The notes under the pieces were generated by a model that was given only the letters and a program-made list of their open reading frames with translations, made no database searches and was not told where the DNA came from. From Vibrio sinaloensis (GTDB lineage Bacteria; Pseudomonadota; Gammaproteobacteria; Enterobacterales; Vibrionaceae), in the NCBI RefSeq assembly GCF_000808535.1, contig NZ_JWLV01000012.1:124001-188000 (forward strand): 64,000 nucleotides of DNA. The letters run 5' to 3'. A program made the position numbers and the translations under genes. This document shows, in pieces, positions 28,389-37,090 of this stretch; position 1 is the first letter of the stretch; every line of letters begins with the position of its first letter.

Positions 28389-29861
28389 GTGTCTGAATTC
28401 CATTCTGAAATCAGCAACTTATCACCTGCTCCACTATGGCAGTTTTTCGATAAGATCTGTTCCATCCCTCACCCTTCTAAACATGAAGAAGCGCTTGCCC
28501 AATACATTGTCAATTGGGCGACAGAGCAAGGTCTAGACGTTCGTCGTGATCCAACAGGCAACGTGTTCATTAAAAAACCAGCAACACCGGGCATGGAAAA
28601 CAAGAAAGGCGTCGTTCTGCAAGCGCACATCGATATGGTGCCGCAGAAGAATGAAGACACCGATCATGACTTCACTAAAGATCCAATCCAACCTTATATC
28701 GATGGCGAATGGGTAACAGCGAAAGGGACGACTCTGGGTGCTGACAACGGCATGGGCATGGCATCGTGTCTAGCAGTACTTGCCTCTACAGATATTAAGC
28801 ACGGTCCAATCGAGGTTCTGCTGACGGTTGATGAAGAAGCAGGCATGACAGGCGCGTTTGGTCTTGAAGCAGGTTGGTTGGAAGGTGAGATCCTTTTGAA
28901 CACTGACTCAGAGCAAGAAGGCGAAGTCTACATGGGTTGTGCGGGTGGTATCGACGGTGAAATGACTTTCGATATCAAGCGTGAAGCAATCCCAGCAGGT
29001 TACGTGACTCGTCAGCTAGTGCTAAAAGGCCTAAAAGGTGGTCACTCTGGTTGTGATATTCATACAGGTCGTGGTAACGCAAATAAATTGGTTGCACGTT
29101 TCCTTGCAGGTCACGCCCAAGAACTTGATCTTCGTCTAGTGGAGTTCCGTGGTGGCAGCCTACGTAATGCGATTCCTCGTGAAGCTTTCGTCACTGTCGC
29201 GGTTCCTGCTGAAAACGAAGCAAAGTTGGCAGAGCTATTTGAGTTCTACACCAACCTATTAAAAACTGAACTCGGTAAAGTAGAAACCGACATTGTTTCT
29301 TTTAATGAAGCCATCGACACCGACGCTCAAGTTTTAACCATCGCAGATCAGCAACGCTTCATCGCCGCTCTAAACGCATGTCCAAATGGTGTGATCCGTA
29401 TGAGCGATGAAATCGAGGGCGTCGTTGAAACTTCTCTGAATGTTGGTGTAATCACCACTGAAGAAGACAAAATTCAAGTTCTCTGCCTTGTGCGTTCTCT
29501 TATTGACTCAGGTCGTCAGCAAGTGGAAGGCATGTTGACTTCAGTTGCTGAGTTAGCAGGTGCAAGTATCGAGTTCTCTGGCGCTTACCCTGGCTGGAAA
29601 CCGGATGCAGATTCTGAAATCATGGCTATCTTCCGTGATATGTACGAAGGCATCTACGGCCACAAGCCAAACATCATGGTAATCCACGCAGGTCTAGAAT
29701 GTGGTCTATTTAAAGAACCTTACCCGAACATGGATATGGTCTCTTTCGGTCCAACCATCAAGTTCCCTCACTCTCCAGATGAAAAAGTGAAGATTGATAC
29801 CGTTGCCCTATTCTGGGAGCAAATGGTCGCTCTACTAGAAGCTATTCCAGAAAAAGCGTAA
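28389..29861 (+). CDS. pepD: Aminoacyl-histidine dipeptidase (peptidase D)
   Basis: M20 family cytosolic di-zinc peptidase, 490 residues, cleaves dipeptides such as Xaa-His. GTG start with AAGGAG 7 bases upstream. Metal/catalytic motifs: VLQAHIDMVPQ (about residues 78-88), GADNGMGMA (about 118-126), VDEEAGMTGA (about 147-156), and the lid-domain KGGHSGCDIHTGRGNA. In V. cholerae a PepD homologue has been linked to biofilm formation. A strong terminator follows. The 241 bases between the FNR-like region and the start show no other gene. Confidence 0.95.
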   Translation: MSEFHSEISNLSPAPLWQFFDKICSIPHPSKHEEALAQYIVNWATEQGLDVRRDPTGNVFIKKPATPGMENKKGVVLQAHIDMVPQKNEDTDHDFTKDPIQPYIDGEWVTAKGTTLGADNGMGMASCLAVLASTDIKHGPIEVLLTVDEEAGMTGAFGLEAGWLEGEILLNTDSEQEGEVYMGCAGGIDGEMTFDIKREAIPAGYVTRQLVLKGLKGGHSGCDIHTGRGNANKLVARFLAGHAQELDLRLVEFRGGSLRNAIPREAFVTVAVPAENEAKLAELFEFYTNLLKTELGKVETDIVSFNEAIDTDAQVLTIADQQRFIAALNACPNGVIRMSDEIEGVVETSLNVGVITTEEDKIQVLCLVRSLIDSGRQQVEGMLTSVAELAGASIEFSGAYPGWKPDADSEIMAIFRDMYEGIYGHKPNIMVIHAGLECGLFKEPYPNMDMVSFGPTIKFPHSPDEKVKIDTVALFWEQMVALLEAIPEKA

Positions 29862-29888
29862 AGCATTTCGCATTACTTCAACTTATCC

Positions 29889-29919
29889 AAAAAGCCAGCT
29901 CAGATTAGCTGGCTTTTTT
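29889..29919 (+). terminator. Terminator after pepD
   Basis: Stem AAAAAGCCAGCT/AGCTGGCTTTTT with loop CAGATT; T-run at its end. It lies 27 bases after the pepD stop. The 220 bases that follow, up to 30141, hold no gene I can support. Confidence 0.9.
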
Positions 29920-30141
29920 AATACTTCAGCTTTCCTTTCGATAAATTTTCTTTGTCGTGACGGTGAGTTTTTTTCGTTAGTCACACCGAATCTCGGTTGC
30001 TAAATTCCCCCTCCTTGAAGCGCCTATGGGTACATTCTTACTCTCTTCAAGCACAAGACTCGGCACAAATTCGACCGGTCATGTTGGGGATGTTCACTTC
30101 ACCCGAACATCTTAAATACTCTCTAAAAATATGTTACTGCG

Positions 30142-30582
30142 ATGAAAGAAAAACTATTAGTCGGCTGGCGAGAAACTCTTAGCCTGCCAGGTTTAGGTAT
30201 TAATGAAATTAACGCAAAAATTGATACCGGAGCCAGGACGTCTTGCTTACACGCGTTCAAAGTAGAGAGCTTTAAAAAGGATGAAGCTCTGTGGGTTCGC
30301 TTTTGGATCCACCCAAAACAACATGACACGGAATTCGAAACAGTCTGTGAAGCGAAAGTCATTGATGAGCGTATCGTTCGCGATTCAGGTGGCCATGAAG
30401 AAGCACGCTACGTGATCGAATCAGAACTGAGTATTGGCGGAAAAAGTTGGCCAATCGAAATTACATTAACTAATCGCGAAAATATGGCTTTTCGCATGTT
30501 GTTAGGTCGCACTGCAATGCACGAGCGCATCATTGTCGACCCTGTTGAATCGTTTTTAGTCCCTTTCGAGGAAAGCAAATAA
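30142..30582 (+). CDS. rimB: RimB-like ATP-dependent zinc protease family protein
   Basis: 146 residues of the Zn_protease/COG4067 family, whose fold resembles retroviral aspartic proteases; the DTGARTS motif is at residues 28-34 and a second family segment [16 protein letters not shown] is near 116-131. In Pseudomonas this family is encoded as rimB in the rimABK operon and acts with RimK. The ATG is the first possible start (in-frame TAA 21 bases upstream), yet no clear Shine-Dalgarno sequence precedes it. Its stop overlaps the rimK ATG (TAATG), so the two are coupled. Confidence 0.85.
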   Translation: MKEKLLVGWRETLSLPGLGINEINAKIDTGARTSCLHAFKVESFKKDEALWVRFWIHPKQHDTEFETVCEAKVIDERIVRDSGGHEEARYVIESELSIGGKSWPIEITLTNRENMAFRMLLGRTAMHERIIVDPVESFLVPFEESK

Positions 30583-31487
30583 TGAAAATTGGTATTCTGT
30601 CTCGCAACGCGAACTTATACTCAACAAAGCGTTTAATTGAAGCGGCAGAAAGCCGTGGCCACGAAGTGAAAGTGATTGATGCGCTGCGTTGTTACATGAA
30701 TATCAACTCAGAGAAGCCAGAAATACACTTCAAAGGTGAAGAGCTATCTGGTTTTGATGCGATTGTTCCTCGAATCGGTGCATCAGTCACCTTCTATGGT
30801 ACAGCGGTACTTCGCCAATTCGAAATGATGGGCGTATACCCAGTCAATGAGTCCGTCGCCATCACTCGTTCACGTGACAAACTGCGCTCAATGCAACTAT
30901 TATCACGTAAAGGCATTGGTATGCCGATCACTGGGTTTGCAAGCAAGCCTGATGACGTCAAAGACCTACTTGAAATGGTCGGTGGTGCACCCGTAGTTAT
31001 TAAGCTACTTGAAGGCACTCAAGGTATCGGTGTGGTTCTTGCTGAAACTCGTAAAGCTGCAGAAAGCGTGGTTGAAGCATTCATGGGACTAAAAGCGAAT
31101 ATCATGGTGCAAGAGTACATCAAGGAAGCGGGCGGCGCGGATATTCGCTGTTTCGTGATTGGTGACAAAGTGATTGCTGCGATGAAACGCCAAGGTGCAG
31201 AAGGTGAATTCCGATCGAACCTACACCGTGGTGGCAGTGCATCTTTAATCAAGATCACTCCTGAAGAACGCCGTACTGCCGTCGCAGCAGCGAAAATAAT
31301 GGGTCTAAATGTGGCTGGGGTGGATCTACTCAGATCAGACCGTGGTCCATTGGTCATGGAAGTAAACTCATCTCCAGGTCTTGAAGGTATTGAGGCCGCA
31401 ACTGGTAAAGACATTGCTGGAATGATTGTCGAATTTATTGAGAAAAATGCGGCAAGTAAAAGGACAAAAACTCGTGGCAAAGGCTAA
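30582..31487 (+). CDS. rimK: RimK-type ATP-grasp alpha-L-glutamate ligase
   Basis: 301 residues, the RimK length. RimK adds glutamates to the C-terminus of ribosomal protein S6. [22 protein letters not shown] opens the pre-ATP-grasp domain; the ATP-grasp domain (about 104-287) shows [34 protein letters not shown] and [14 protein letters not shown] (metal-binding Glu/Asn). It is translationally coupled to rimB and overlaps the start of the following deacylase gene. Confidence 0.93.
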   Translation: MKIGILSRNANLYSTKRLIEAAESRGHEVKVIDALRCYMNINSEKPEIHFKGEELSGFDAIVPRIGASVTFYGTAVLRQFEMMGVYPVNESVAITRSRDKLRSMQLLSRKGIGMPITGFASKPDDVKDLLEMVGGAPVVIKLLEGTQGIGVVLAETRKAAESVVEAFMGLKANIMVQEYIKEAGGADIRCFVIGDKVIAAMKRQGAEGEFRSNLHRGGSASLIKITPEERRTAVAAAKIMGLNVAGVDLLRSDRGPLVMEVNSSPGLEGIEAATGKDIAGMIVEFIEKNAASKRTKTRGKG

Positions 31488-32541
31488 AAAGAATAGCGCA
31501 TTTGAATTTCTCGGCGAGCTTGTCTCGCCGGGTGAACGTAAGGTCATTGAGTTAGAAGCTGCCAAGCTTTATACCCACTCACCTCTATCAATTCCTGTAG
31601 AGATCATCAACGGCCGCTTAGCGGGTCCCGTTTTGATGGTGAATGCCGCGATCCATGGTGACGAACTGAACGGTGTCGAAATCGTAAGACAGCTCATCAA
31701 CACCATCGACGCAAGCAAGCTAAAAGGGACGGTTATCGCCGTTCCTATTGTTAACGTATTTGGCTTTATCCATAAGTCTCGCTATCTACCAGATAGACGT
31801 GATTTAAACCGCTGCTTCCCTGGCAGTGAGAAAGGATCGCTTGCATCACGTATGGCGCATACTTTCTTCTCTCAAGTAGCGAAGCGCTGTGATTACATTC
31901 TGGATTTACATACTGGTGCGATCCATCGTACAAACTTGCCTCAGATCCGTGCTGATCTGAGTAACCCAGAAACCCTAAGAATTGCTCAGGCGTTTGCGAC
32001 GCCAGTTATCGTCGATGCTCCACTTCGAGACGGTTCTCTGCGCAGCGAAGCTGAACGCCTGGGCATTCCTGTACTGACATACGAAGCGGGCGAAGCACTG
32101 CGCTTTGAGCCAATCTGTATCAGTGCAGGTTTCATCGGTGTACAGCGCGTGATGCAAGCCATTGGTATGCTACGCTCAAGCCGTAAAAAGCTGCCACCTC
32201 ATGTGATTGCAAAATCCACCAGCTGGTTGCGTGCGGAAAGCGATGGTATCTTGCGTACTGTCGTCACACTGGGTGAGAAGGTAGAGAAGGGCCAAGTATT
32301 GGCGTACATCAGCGCCCCTCTTGGTCACAGTGAGATTGAACTCACGGCTCGCAAAGGCGGCATTGTTATCGGTCAACAGACACTACCTTTGGTAAACGAA
32401 GGTGATGCGATCTTCCACTTAGCTTACTTTGAGCAAGATGACGAAGAAGTCGAACAGGTCGTAGAAGAGTTTATTGAAGAAGTGACGGATCTTGATGTTG
32501 ATCCTTTGACTACAGGTCAAATCAACACTCCAACTCAGTAG
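31474..32541 (+). CDS. Succinylglutamate desuccinylase/aspartoacylase family (M14-like) deacylase
   Basis: Zinc hydrolase of the AstE/AspA group, 355 residues from the GTG at 31474, chosen for its AAAGGA site inside the end of rimK; ATG 31447 and TTG 31426 are alternatives. Zinc-site residues are visible as HGDELNG (H61, E64) and DLHTG (about H146); [11 protein letters not shown] is also typical. The C-terminal part (about 240-325) looks like a biotinyl/lipoyl-type barrel with [13 protein letters not shown]. Its overlap with rimK suggests it acts on a related glutamyl or amide-modified substrate (inference). It is not the arginine-catabolic AstE by context. Confidence 0.85.
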   Translation: MAKAKKNSAFEFLGELVSPGERKVIELEAAKLYTHSPLSIPVEIINGRLAGPVLMVNAAIHGDELNGVEIVRQLINTIDASKLKGTVIAVPIVNVFGFIHKSRYLPDRRDLNRCFPGSEKGSLASRMAHTFFSQVAKRCDYILDLHTGAIHRTNLPQIRADLSNPETLRIAQAFATPVIVDAPLRDGSLRSEAERLGIPVLTYEAGEALRFEPICISAGFIGVQRVMQAIGMLRSSRKKLPPHVIAKSTSWLRAESDGILRTVVTLGEKVEKGQVLAYISAPLGHSEIELTARKGGIVIGQQTLPLVNEGDAIFHLAYFEQDDEEVEQVVEEFIEEVTDLDVDPLTTGQINTPTQ

Positions 32542-32555
32542 ACTAAACCGCTAAA

Positions 32556-32591
32556 ACAAAGAGCCCGCATATGACTATGCGGGCTCTTTGT
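32556..32591. terminator. Hairpin between convergent deacylase and NSS transporter genes
   Basis: Perfect 16-bp inverted repeat (ACAAAGAGCCCGCATA, loop TGAC). U runs are short (CTTTGT) on both strands, but the position between convergent genes fits a bidirectional terminator. Confidence 0.75.
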
Positions 32592-32610
32592 GTTGGTGAG
32601 GTTTAGGCAA

Positions 32611-33975
32611 TTAACCAAATGATGCCCAAATAACGGTCGCGACAAGGATCGGGCAGACAAACTTCACGTAAGCTGGCCATAGCTTACCAAACCACCCCTG
32701 AGTAAACTCCGGGCACCCTTGCTCTAGCTCTTTAATCTTAGAATGGCGATTCCATACCCAGCCACCAAATAAGCAGAATAGTAAAGCTGCTGCTGGCTGC
32801 AGATATTGAGTTGCAACCATCGCCACCAACCCAAATAGCTCCCCAAAGTTGTACACGATGATGACACTCAACAGCGCAATCAAGCCACCAAGTACCCAAC
32901 TCGTTGACGTACGTTTTGTATTGAAACGCTCGCTGACCAGAGCAACCGGACACTCCAACATCGAGATAGATGACGTCAAGGCAGCAATGGTTAGTAGCAA
33001 GAAGAACACAATAGCAAACAGCTGGCCAAGCAAGCCTAAACTGTCAAACATCAGTGGCAGCACTGTGAACACTAAGGTATCAGAACTGAGTAGCGAACCA
33101 TCTTCAGCATAAATCTGTACGCCCTTTTGCATCGCAACAAACATGGCAGGCATAACCACCAATCCAGCAATAAACGCAACTGCAGTATCCACCAGCGTAA
33201 CGTTCATCGCCATCTTCGGTAAGTTCTCTTTCTTACTCAGATAAGAGCCATAAATCAGCATCGAGCAGCCGCCAATCGTCAGCGAGAAGAACCCTTGCCC
33301 CATCGCCGCTAAGATTAACTTGCGGTCCATTACTTTCTCAAAGTCTGGGATCAAGTAGTGCTTTAACCCTTCCATCGCACCGCTTTGCGTCATGATGTAG
33401 ATAAAAAGCAGACCAAACAGCACAAACAGCGCAGGCATCAGGCGAGTCGACCATTTCTCTATGCCCTGCTTCACCCCGCCTTGAACAATTAAAATCGTCA
33501 GAACGTAAAAAGTGATGGTACCGAAAAGGTTACGTTCAACACTGAAGCCTTTAAACCAAGCCGTCGCCGCTTCCATGCCCAACACATCCGTGATTGCGCC
33601 TAACAGGAAGCAAATCAACCAACCACCAACGATACTGTAAAACGCCAGTACCGCACTTGGGACACTTAAACCAATCCAGCCTACCGCTGCCCCAACACGC
33701 TTACCAATAGGGTTAGAGGTCAACGAACGCATGCTATCAACAGGGTTAGCTTGCCCGTGGCGACCAATCGCCATCTCAACCACCAGCATAGGGAAGGCAA
33801 CAACAAGAATCATCACCAAATAAACAAGCAAGAACGCACCACCGCCATTACTCGCTGCTTGAGTTGGAAATCCCCAAATGTTACCTAGGCCAACCGCAGC
33901 ACCTGCCGCAGCCAGAATAAAACCAAGACGTGAACCAAAATGTTCACGAGATTGAGAGGTATCTACTTGTGCCAT
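32611..33975 (-). CDS. Sodium-dependent NSS/SNF-family transporter, probable tryptophan transporter
   Basis: 454-residue neurotransmitter:sodium symporter family protein. The hallmark LGFILAAAGAAVGLGNIWGFP (about residues 18-38, the unwound first helix and Na+ site) is present, with about 11-12 membrane segments. The C-terminus ends LVATVIWASFG. Bacterial relatives move amino acids with Na+ (LeuT, MhsT, TnaT). A TrpR-like operator overlaps its promoter 21 bases upstream of the start, so tryptophan is the best substrate guess (inference). It fits a Na+-driven physiology with Na+-NQR in the same region. Confidence 0.88.
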   Translation of the reverse strand: MAQVDTSQSREHFGSRLGFILAAAGAAVGLGNIWGFPTQAASNGGGAFLLVYLVMILVVAFPMLVVEMAIGRHGQANPVDSMRSLTSNPIGKRVGAAVGWIGLSVPSAVLAFYSIVGGWLICFLLGAITDVLGMEAATAWFKGFSVERNLFGTITFYVLTILIVQGGVKQGIEKWSTRLMPALFVLFGLLFIYIMTQSGAMEGLKHYLIPDFEKVMDRKLILAAMGQGFFSLTIGGCSMLIYGSYLSKKENLPKMAMNVTLVDTAVAFIAGLVVMPAMFVAMQKGVQIYAEDGSLLSSDTLVFTVLPLMFDSLGLLGQLFAIVFFLLLTIAALTSSISMLECPVALVSERFNTKRTSTSWVLGGLIALLSVIIVYNFGELFGLVAMVATQYLQPAAALLFCLFGGWVWNRHSKIKELEQGCPEFTQGWFGKLWPAYVKFVCPILVATVIWASFG

Positions 33976-33995
33976 ATAACTTCACTTGCACCATT

Positions 33996-34013
33996 GAACT
34001 AGTTGACTAGTAC
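33996..34013 (-). promoter_or_regulatory. TrpR-like operator
   Basis: GAACTAGTTGACTAGTAC matches 16 of 18 bases of the E. coli trp operator core GTACTAGTTAACTAGTAC and is almost palindromic. It overlaps the predicted -10 and start region of the NSS transporter gene, ideal for repression by TrpR with tryptophan. Confidence 0.75.
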
Positions 34014-34040
34014 AATAAAAGAAAAATCTACAATCAGCAA
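34012..34040 (-). promoter_or_regulatory. Promoter of the NSS transporter gene
   Basis: On the minus strand -35 TTGCTG (34035-34040), 17-base spacer, -10 TATTGT (34012-34017). The -10 abuts the TrpR-like operator. Confidence 0.55.
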
Positions 34041-34116
34041 TGATATTGGAACTTAATTAAAGTCGATGGGACAAAAAACAGTCAGCTTTATCTGTAAACA
34101 AAAGATGACACAGAAC

Positions 34117-35640
34117 TTAACGCTCAGAGGAATGGATCACTACTTGGTTACGTCCAGCATCTTTTGCTTCATAGAGCGCGCGATCCGCCACCAGAAACAG
34201 ATCTTGTAAGTCACCTAAGGGCTGTAAACCGCAGTCGGCCACGCCAATGGAAGCCGTCAGGTGGGCGGCAATCGGTGAATAGTGGTGACGAATCTTCAGT
34301 GTTTCTACTGCAGCTCTGAGCCACTCAGCTTCTTGCCGGTTATTGAGCGGTGAGTCATTGCTCAAGACCACACAAAACTCTTCGCCACCAAAGCGAGCAA
34401 CAAACTTCGAGCTTTCGGTCGGTGCCTCTTTGAGTGCAGTGGCGACTTGCTGAAGAACATTGTCACCTTCAACGTGTCCATAGTGATCATTGAACGGTTT
34501 AAAGTAATCAATATCGATGAGAAGCAAGCTAGTGTGCTTCGGCTGTTTTTCGACTAACGTTTGCCAATGCTGCTGGAGACTGCGCCGATTGCCGACTTTG
34601 GTTAACGCGTCATGATGAGCGATCCATTCAAGTTCTTGCTGCTTGCTTTCGAGCTGGCTGATAACTTCATTGACTCGGTAGACAAAATCACGCATTTCAT
34701 AAGAAATAAACGTATCTTGTTGCGTCAGTTGCGAGGACTCGCCACTCATCAATTGGTCCAACGCGCGACGAGCCCGTTTGATTGGACGAACCATAATGTG
34801 CACCACACTCAAGTTAAACGCGAACATAAACACAGCAAAAGCCAACACGGCCGAAAGCTCTCCCCAGGTGATAAAAGGGGGCAATTTTACTGAGTGATGA
34901 ATTTCAAGAAACACCGTCTCATCATTTCTATAATCATTCTTCTCAATGATGGAGATGTTATCCTGAGCATGATCCAAAATTGTGTCGTCATCTCGCTTCG
35001 TTTTAATATCAACTTGAAGCCCTGTGGCTTGTTGCAATGTACGACTGAAAGTCTCTCCCACAGGTTTGAGTATCATCATGTAGCCTTTGTCGCAGTCGAT
35101 ACCATCGCTATTACACACTCGCGAGGTTGCTAACAAATGTGGCTGTTCGTTAAGAACGAGAAATCGAACAAACGGCGTAATTCTATCCGTGCGAGAGCGC
35201 AGGCTATCGGCTAAGAGCGCACCAAATTTATAGCGAATCTCATCATAGGAAAGTTCTTGCTTGTAGATGTAATCGTACATCCTTCCCCACATCAGGCTCA
35301 CATCGGCATCAAAAATAAACACACCGTTTATCTGCAGTGCCGAAAACGAATGTTCGTTGATGCTATCGACCAGCAAATCGTCGTTGTTACCCTCGATAAA
35401 ATCGACGACTTCATCCCATGCAGCGTAATCTGAAATGCTTTTGGCTAAATCATTTTTTTGTAGGTGTATGAGGGTCTTAACCCGACGAACTTCCTCATTT
35501 TGCCGCTCAATAGCCAGCTCAACCGCGGTATCGTAGGTCCAAAAATATCGGAACGTTAAATAGAAAAGTACAAAGGTCACCGCCATCATGACAGAGGCGA
35601 TAACCGTAAGTTGTTTGATCGAGAAATTAGATATCTGCAC
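34117..35640 (-). CDS. Membrane diguanylate cyclase with CHASE4 sensor and GGDEF domain
   Basis: 507 residues: membrane helix about 9-31, periplasmic CHASE4-type domain about 35-260 (contains DYAAWDEVVDFIEGNN), second helix about 262-285, a linker of HAMP type, and a GGDEF domain about 345-505. The active site reads RFGGEEF (about 417-421), so synthesis of cyclic-di-GMP is expected. The positions of the RxxD inhibitory site are occupied by ESSK, so product inhibition through that site is unlikely. Two cysteines in the periplasmic part (CNSDGIDC) could form a disulfide. Signal unknown. Confidence 0.9.
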   Translation of the reverse strand: MQISNFSIKQLTVIASVMMAVTFVLFYLTFRYFWTYDTAVELAIERQNEEVRRVKTLIHLQKNDLAKSISDYAAWDEVVDFIEGNNDDLLVDSINEHSFSALQINGVFIFDADVSLMWGRMYDYIYKQELSYDEIRYKFGALLADSLRSRTDRITPFVRFLVLNEQPHLLATSRVCNSDGIDCDKGYMMILKPVGETFSRTLQQATGLQVDIKTKRDDDTILDHAQDNISIIEKNDYRNDETVFLEIHHSVKLPPFITWGELSAVLAFAVFMFAFNLSVVHIMVRPIKRARRALDQLMSGESSQLTQQDTFISYEMRDFVYRVNEVISQLESKQQELEWIAHHDALTKVGNRRSLQQHWQTLVEKQPKHTSLLLIDIDYFKPFNDHYGHVEGDNVLQQVATALKEAPTESSKFVARFGGEEFCVVLSNDSPLNNRQEAEWLRAAVETLKIRHHYSPIAAHLTASIGVADCGLQPLGDLQDLFLVADRALYEAKDAGRNQVVIHSSER

Positions 35641-35705
35641 GAAACGCTTGATACACAGCTCCTAAATGAGCGGGGATTAAATACAATCCATACGAGATTG
35701 TCTAC

Positions 35706-35729
35706 AAAAAGAGCACCCTATCGGTGCTC
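35706..35729 (-). terminator. Terminator after the DUF2884 gene
   Basis: Stem GAGCACC/GGTGCTC with a 5-nt loop; U5 on the minus strand. Confidence 0.8.
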
Positions 35730-35736
35730 TTAAAGT

Positions 35737-36480
35737 TTAGATGGTAAAGACCTTATAGTCTTTAAGTTGAGGTATTTTTTGATGCAGTTGCTGTTCTTGT
35801 TCGGCAATTTCACCGAGCGAATCACAAAAATCCTCGCTTTGCTGTTCAACCTGAGACTGGTGCTCAGCGATTCGACTCGCGATGCGCTCTTTCAACTCTG
35901 CCATCGAGTTGGCCATTTCTGTCAAATTGAGACCGCCTTCCGCTTTCATTTTTTCAGACATCGCCCCGAATGCACTCGTAATAAACTCTTGATTAAAAAG
36001 GGCCATCGCTTTATCTAAATCATCATTCCAAGTCTTAGCTAACGAGTCAAAGCTCTCAGCAGGGAGAATCAGATCGCCATTTTGGTAGTAGCGAGCTTCA
36101 ATGTCAGCGTAGAACTGTTTCATGGATTGTTTAACGCCATCAAAAGCTTCTGGCGCATCAAAACTCTCTGCAACATCATCCACTATATCGTTCGCCAACG
36201 CTAAGCCATCTTGCGCAATTTGTTTAGCGCGCGGTAAGTACTCATTGAGGCTCTCACGATAGTTGCTCACCGCCTTTTTTTGCTCCGAATTCAAGGTGAT
36301 GGTTTCCCCCTGAATGATCAGGTTGTTCTGCTTATCTAGAACGGCAGCCTCTCCGCTTGCTTGATGAATCTCGAGTTTGTCCCCACTCAAGTGAATTTCA
36401 TTCTTGATATCGACTTGGCATTGAGCCGCATAAACGTGGCTAGATAAAAGCAATGGAAGCGTCAGTAATACCTTTTTCAT
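35737..36480 (-). CDS. DUF2884 (YggN) family periplasmic protein
   Basis: 247 residues from the ATG at 36478-36480, which has a GAGAAG site and gives a clean signal peptide (MKKVLLTLPLLLSSHVYA). Fifteen upstream in-frame codons are rejected. The mature part begins AQCQVDIKNEIHLSGDKLEI and ends in a long helical, glutamine-rich region (EHQSQVEQQSEDFCDSLGEI), probably coiled coil, with two Cys that could pair. Family function unknown. Confidence 0.75.
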   Translation of the reverse strand: MKKVLLTLPLLLSSHVYAAQCQVDIKNEIHLSGDKLEIHQASGEAAVLDKQNNLIIQGETITLNSEQKKAVSNYRESLNEYLPRAKQIAQDGLALANDIVDDVAESFDAPEAFDGVKQSMKQFYADIEARYYQNGDLILPAESFDSLAKTWNDDLDKAMALFNQEFITSAFGAMSEKMKAEGGLNLTEMANSMAELKERIASRIAEHQSQVEQQSEDFCDSLGEIAEQEQQLHQKIPQLKDYKVFTI

Positions 36481-36536
36481 ACTCTTCTCACTATGTTGAT
36501 TCAGCGTTACCATAGCAAAACTCAATACCTATTTTG

Positions 36537-37031
36537 TCAGCTTATGGTTTCTATTTCGTAACTAAACGTCGTGGACGACACTTGGTATTCCAACTCATCG
36601 CCCACAGACTTCCCCTTCAACGCCAGCCCAAGTGGAGATTGAAAAGTCACCAACAGCACTTCAGTACCATCAAGTTCAACTTTCAAACCACCTGCACAAG
36701 GAGCGACAAAAAAATATTGAGTTCGATCGCTCATATCAACGACCGCGACCAAGCTCCCTAGCACAACGTGTTGTGGCGATTCTGGCAATTCGAGTTCTCG
36801 GAACATTCGAATTTCCCGTTCGCACTCCTGCACACGAACCGCTTGACCATGGGCTAGGTACGAGGCCTCGAGCGCCAAAGTATCATATTTATGCTCCGGT
36901 ACGGTCTCTTCATCGGTTGCGGATTCCACAGCCCTTTGCATCGAACTCTGGGCAACTCGCCACTTTTGCTCAAGTGAATCGAGGATAGTCTGCCTTAGAT
37001 CCAACTTATTCATACTAAAATCATGTTCCAT
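36537..37031 (-). CDS. GreA/GreB-like transcription elongation factor family protein
   Basis: 164 residues from the ATG at 37029-37031, served by AGGAGGA; ten more codons are open upstream. An N-terminal coiled-coil arm (about 8-75) carries the acidic tip TDEETVPEHKYDT and LEASYLA. The C-terminal FKBP-like domain (about 85-160) has LGSLVAVVD and FQSPLGLALKGKSVGDELEY, the Gre C-domain signature. Longer in the tip and divergent from GreA and GreB, so it is a third Gre-type factor; cleavage-factor activity is inferred. Divergent from the recQ-like gene with 59 bases between. Confidence 0.78.
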   Translation of the reverse strand: MEHDFSMNKLDLRQTILDSLEQKWRVAQSSMQRAVESATDEETVPEHKYDTLALEASYLAHGQAVRVQECEREIRMFRELELPESPQHVVLGSLVAVVDMSDRTQYFFVAPCAGGLKVELDGTEVLLVTFQSPLGLALKGKSVGDELEYQVSSTTFSYEIETIS

Positions 37032-37090
37032 TATCGCGATTCCTCCTAGAATAGTGTGCATTGCAACGGAAAGATACTGGCAAAGGCGCT

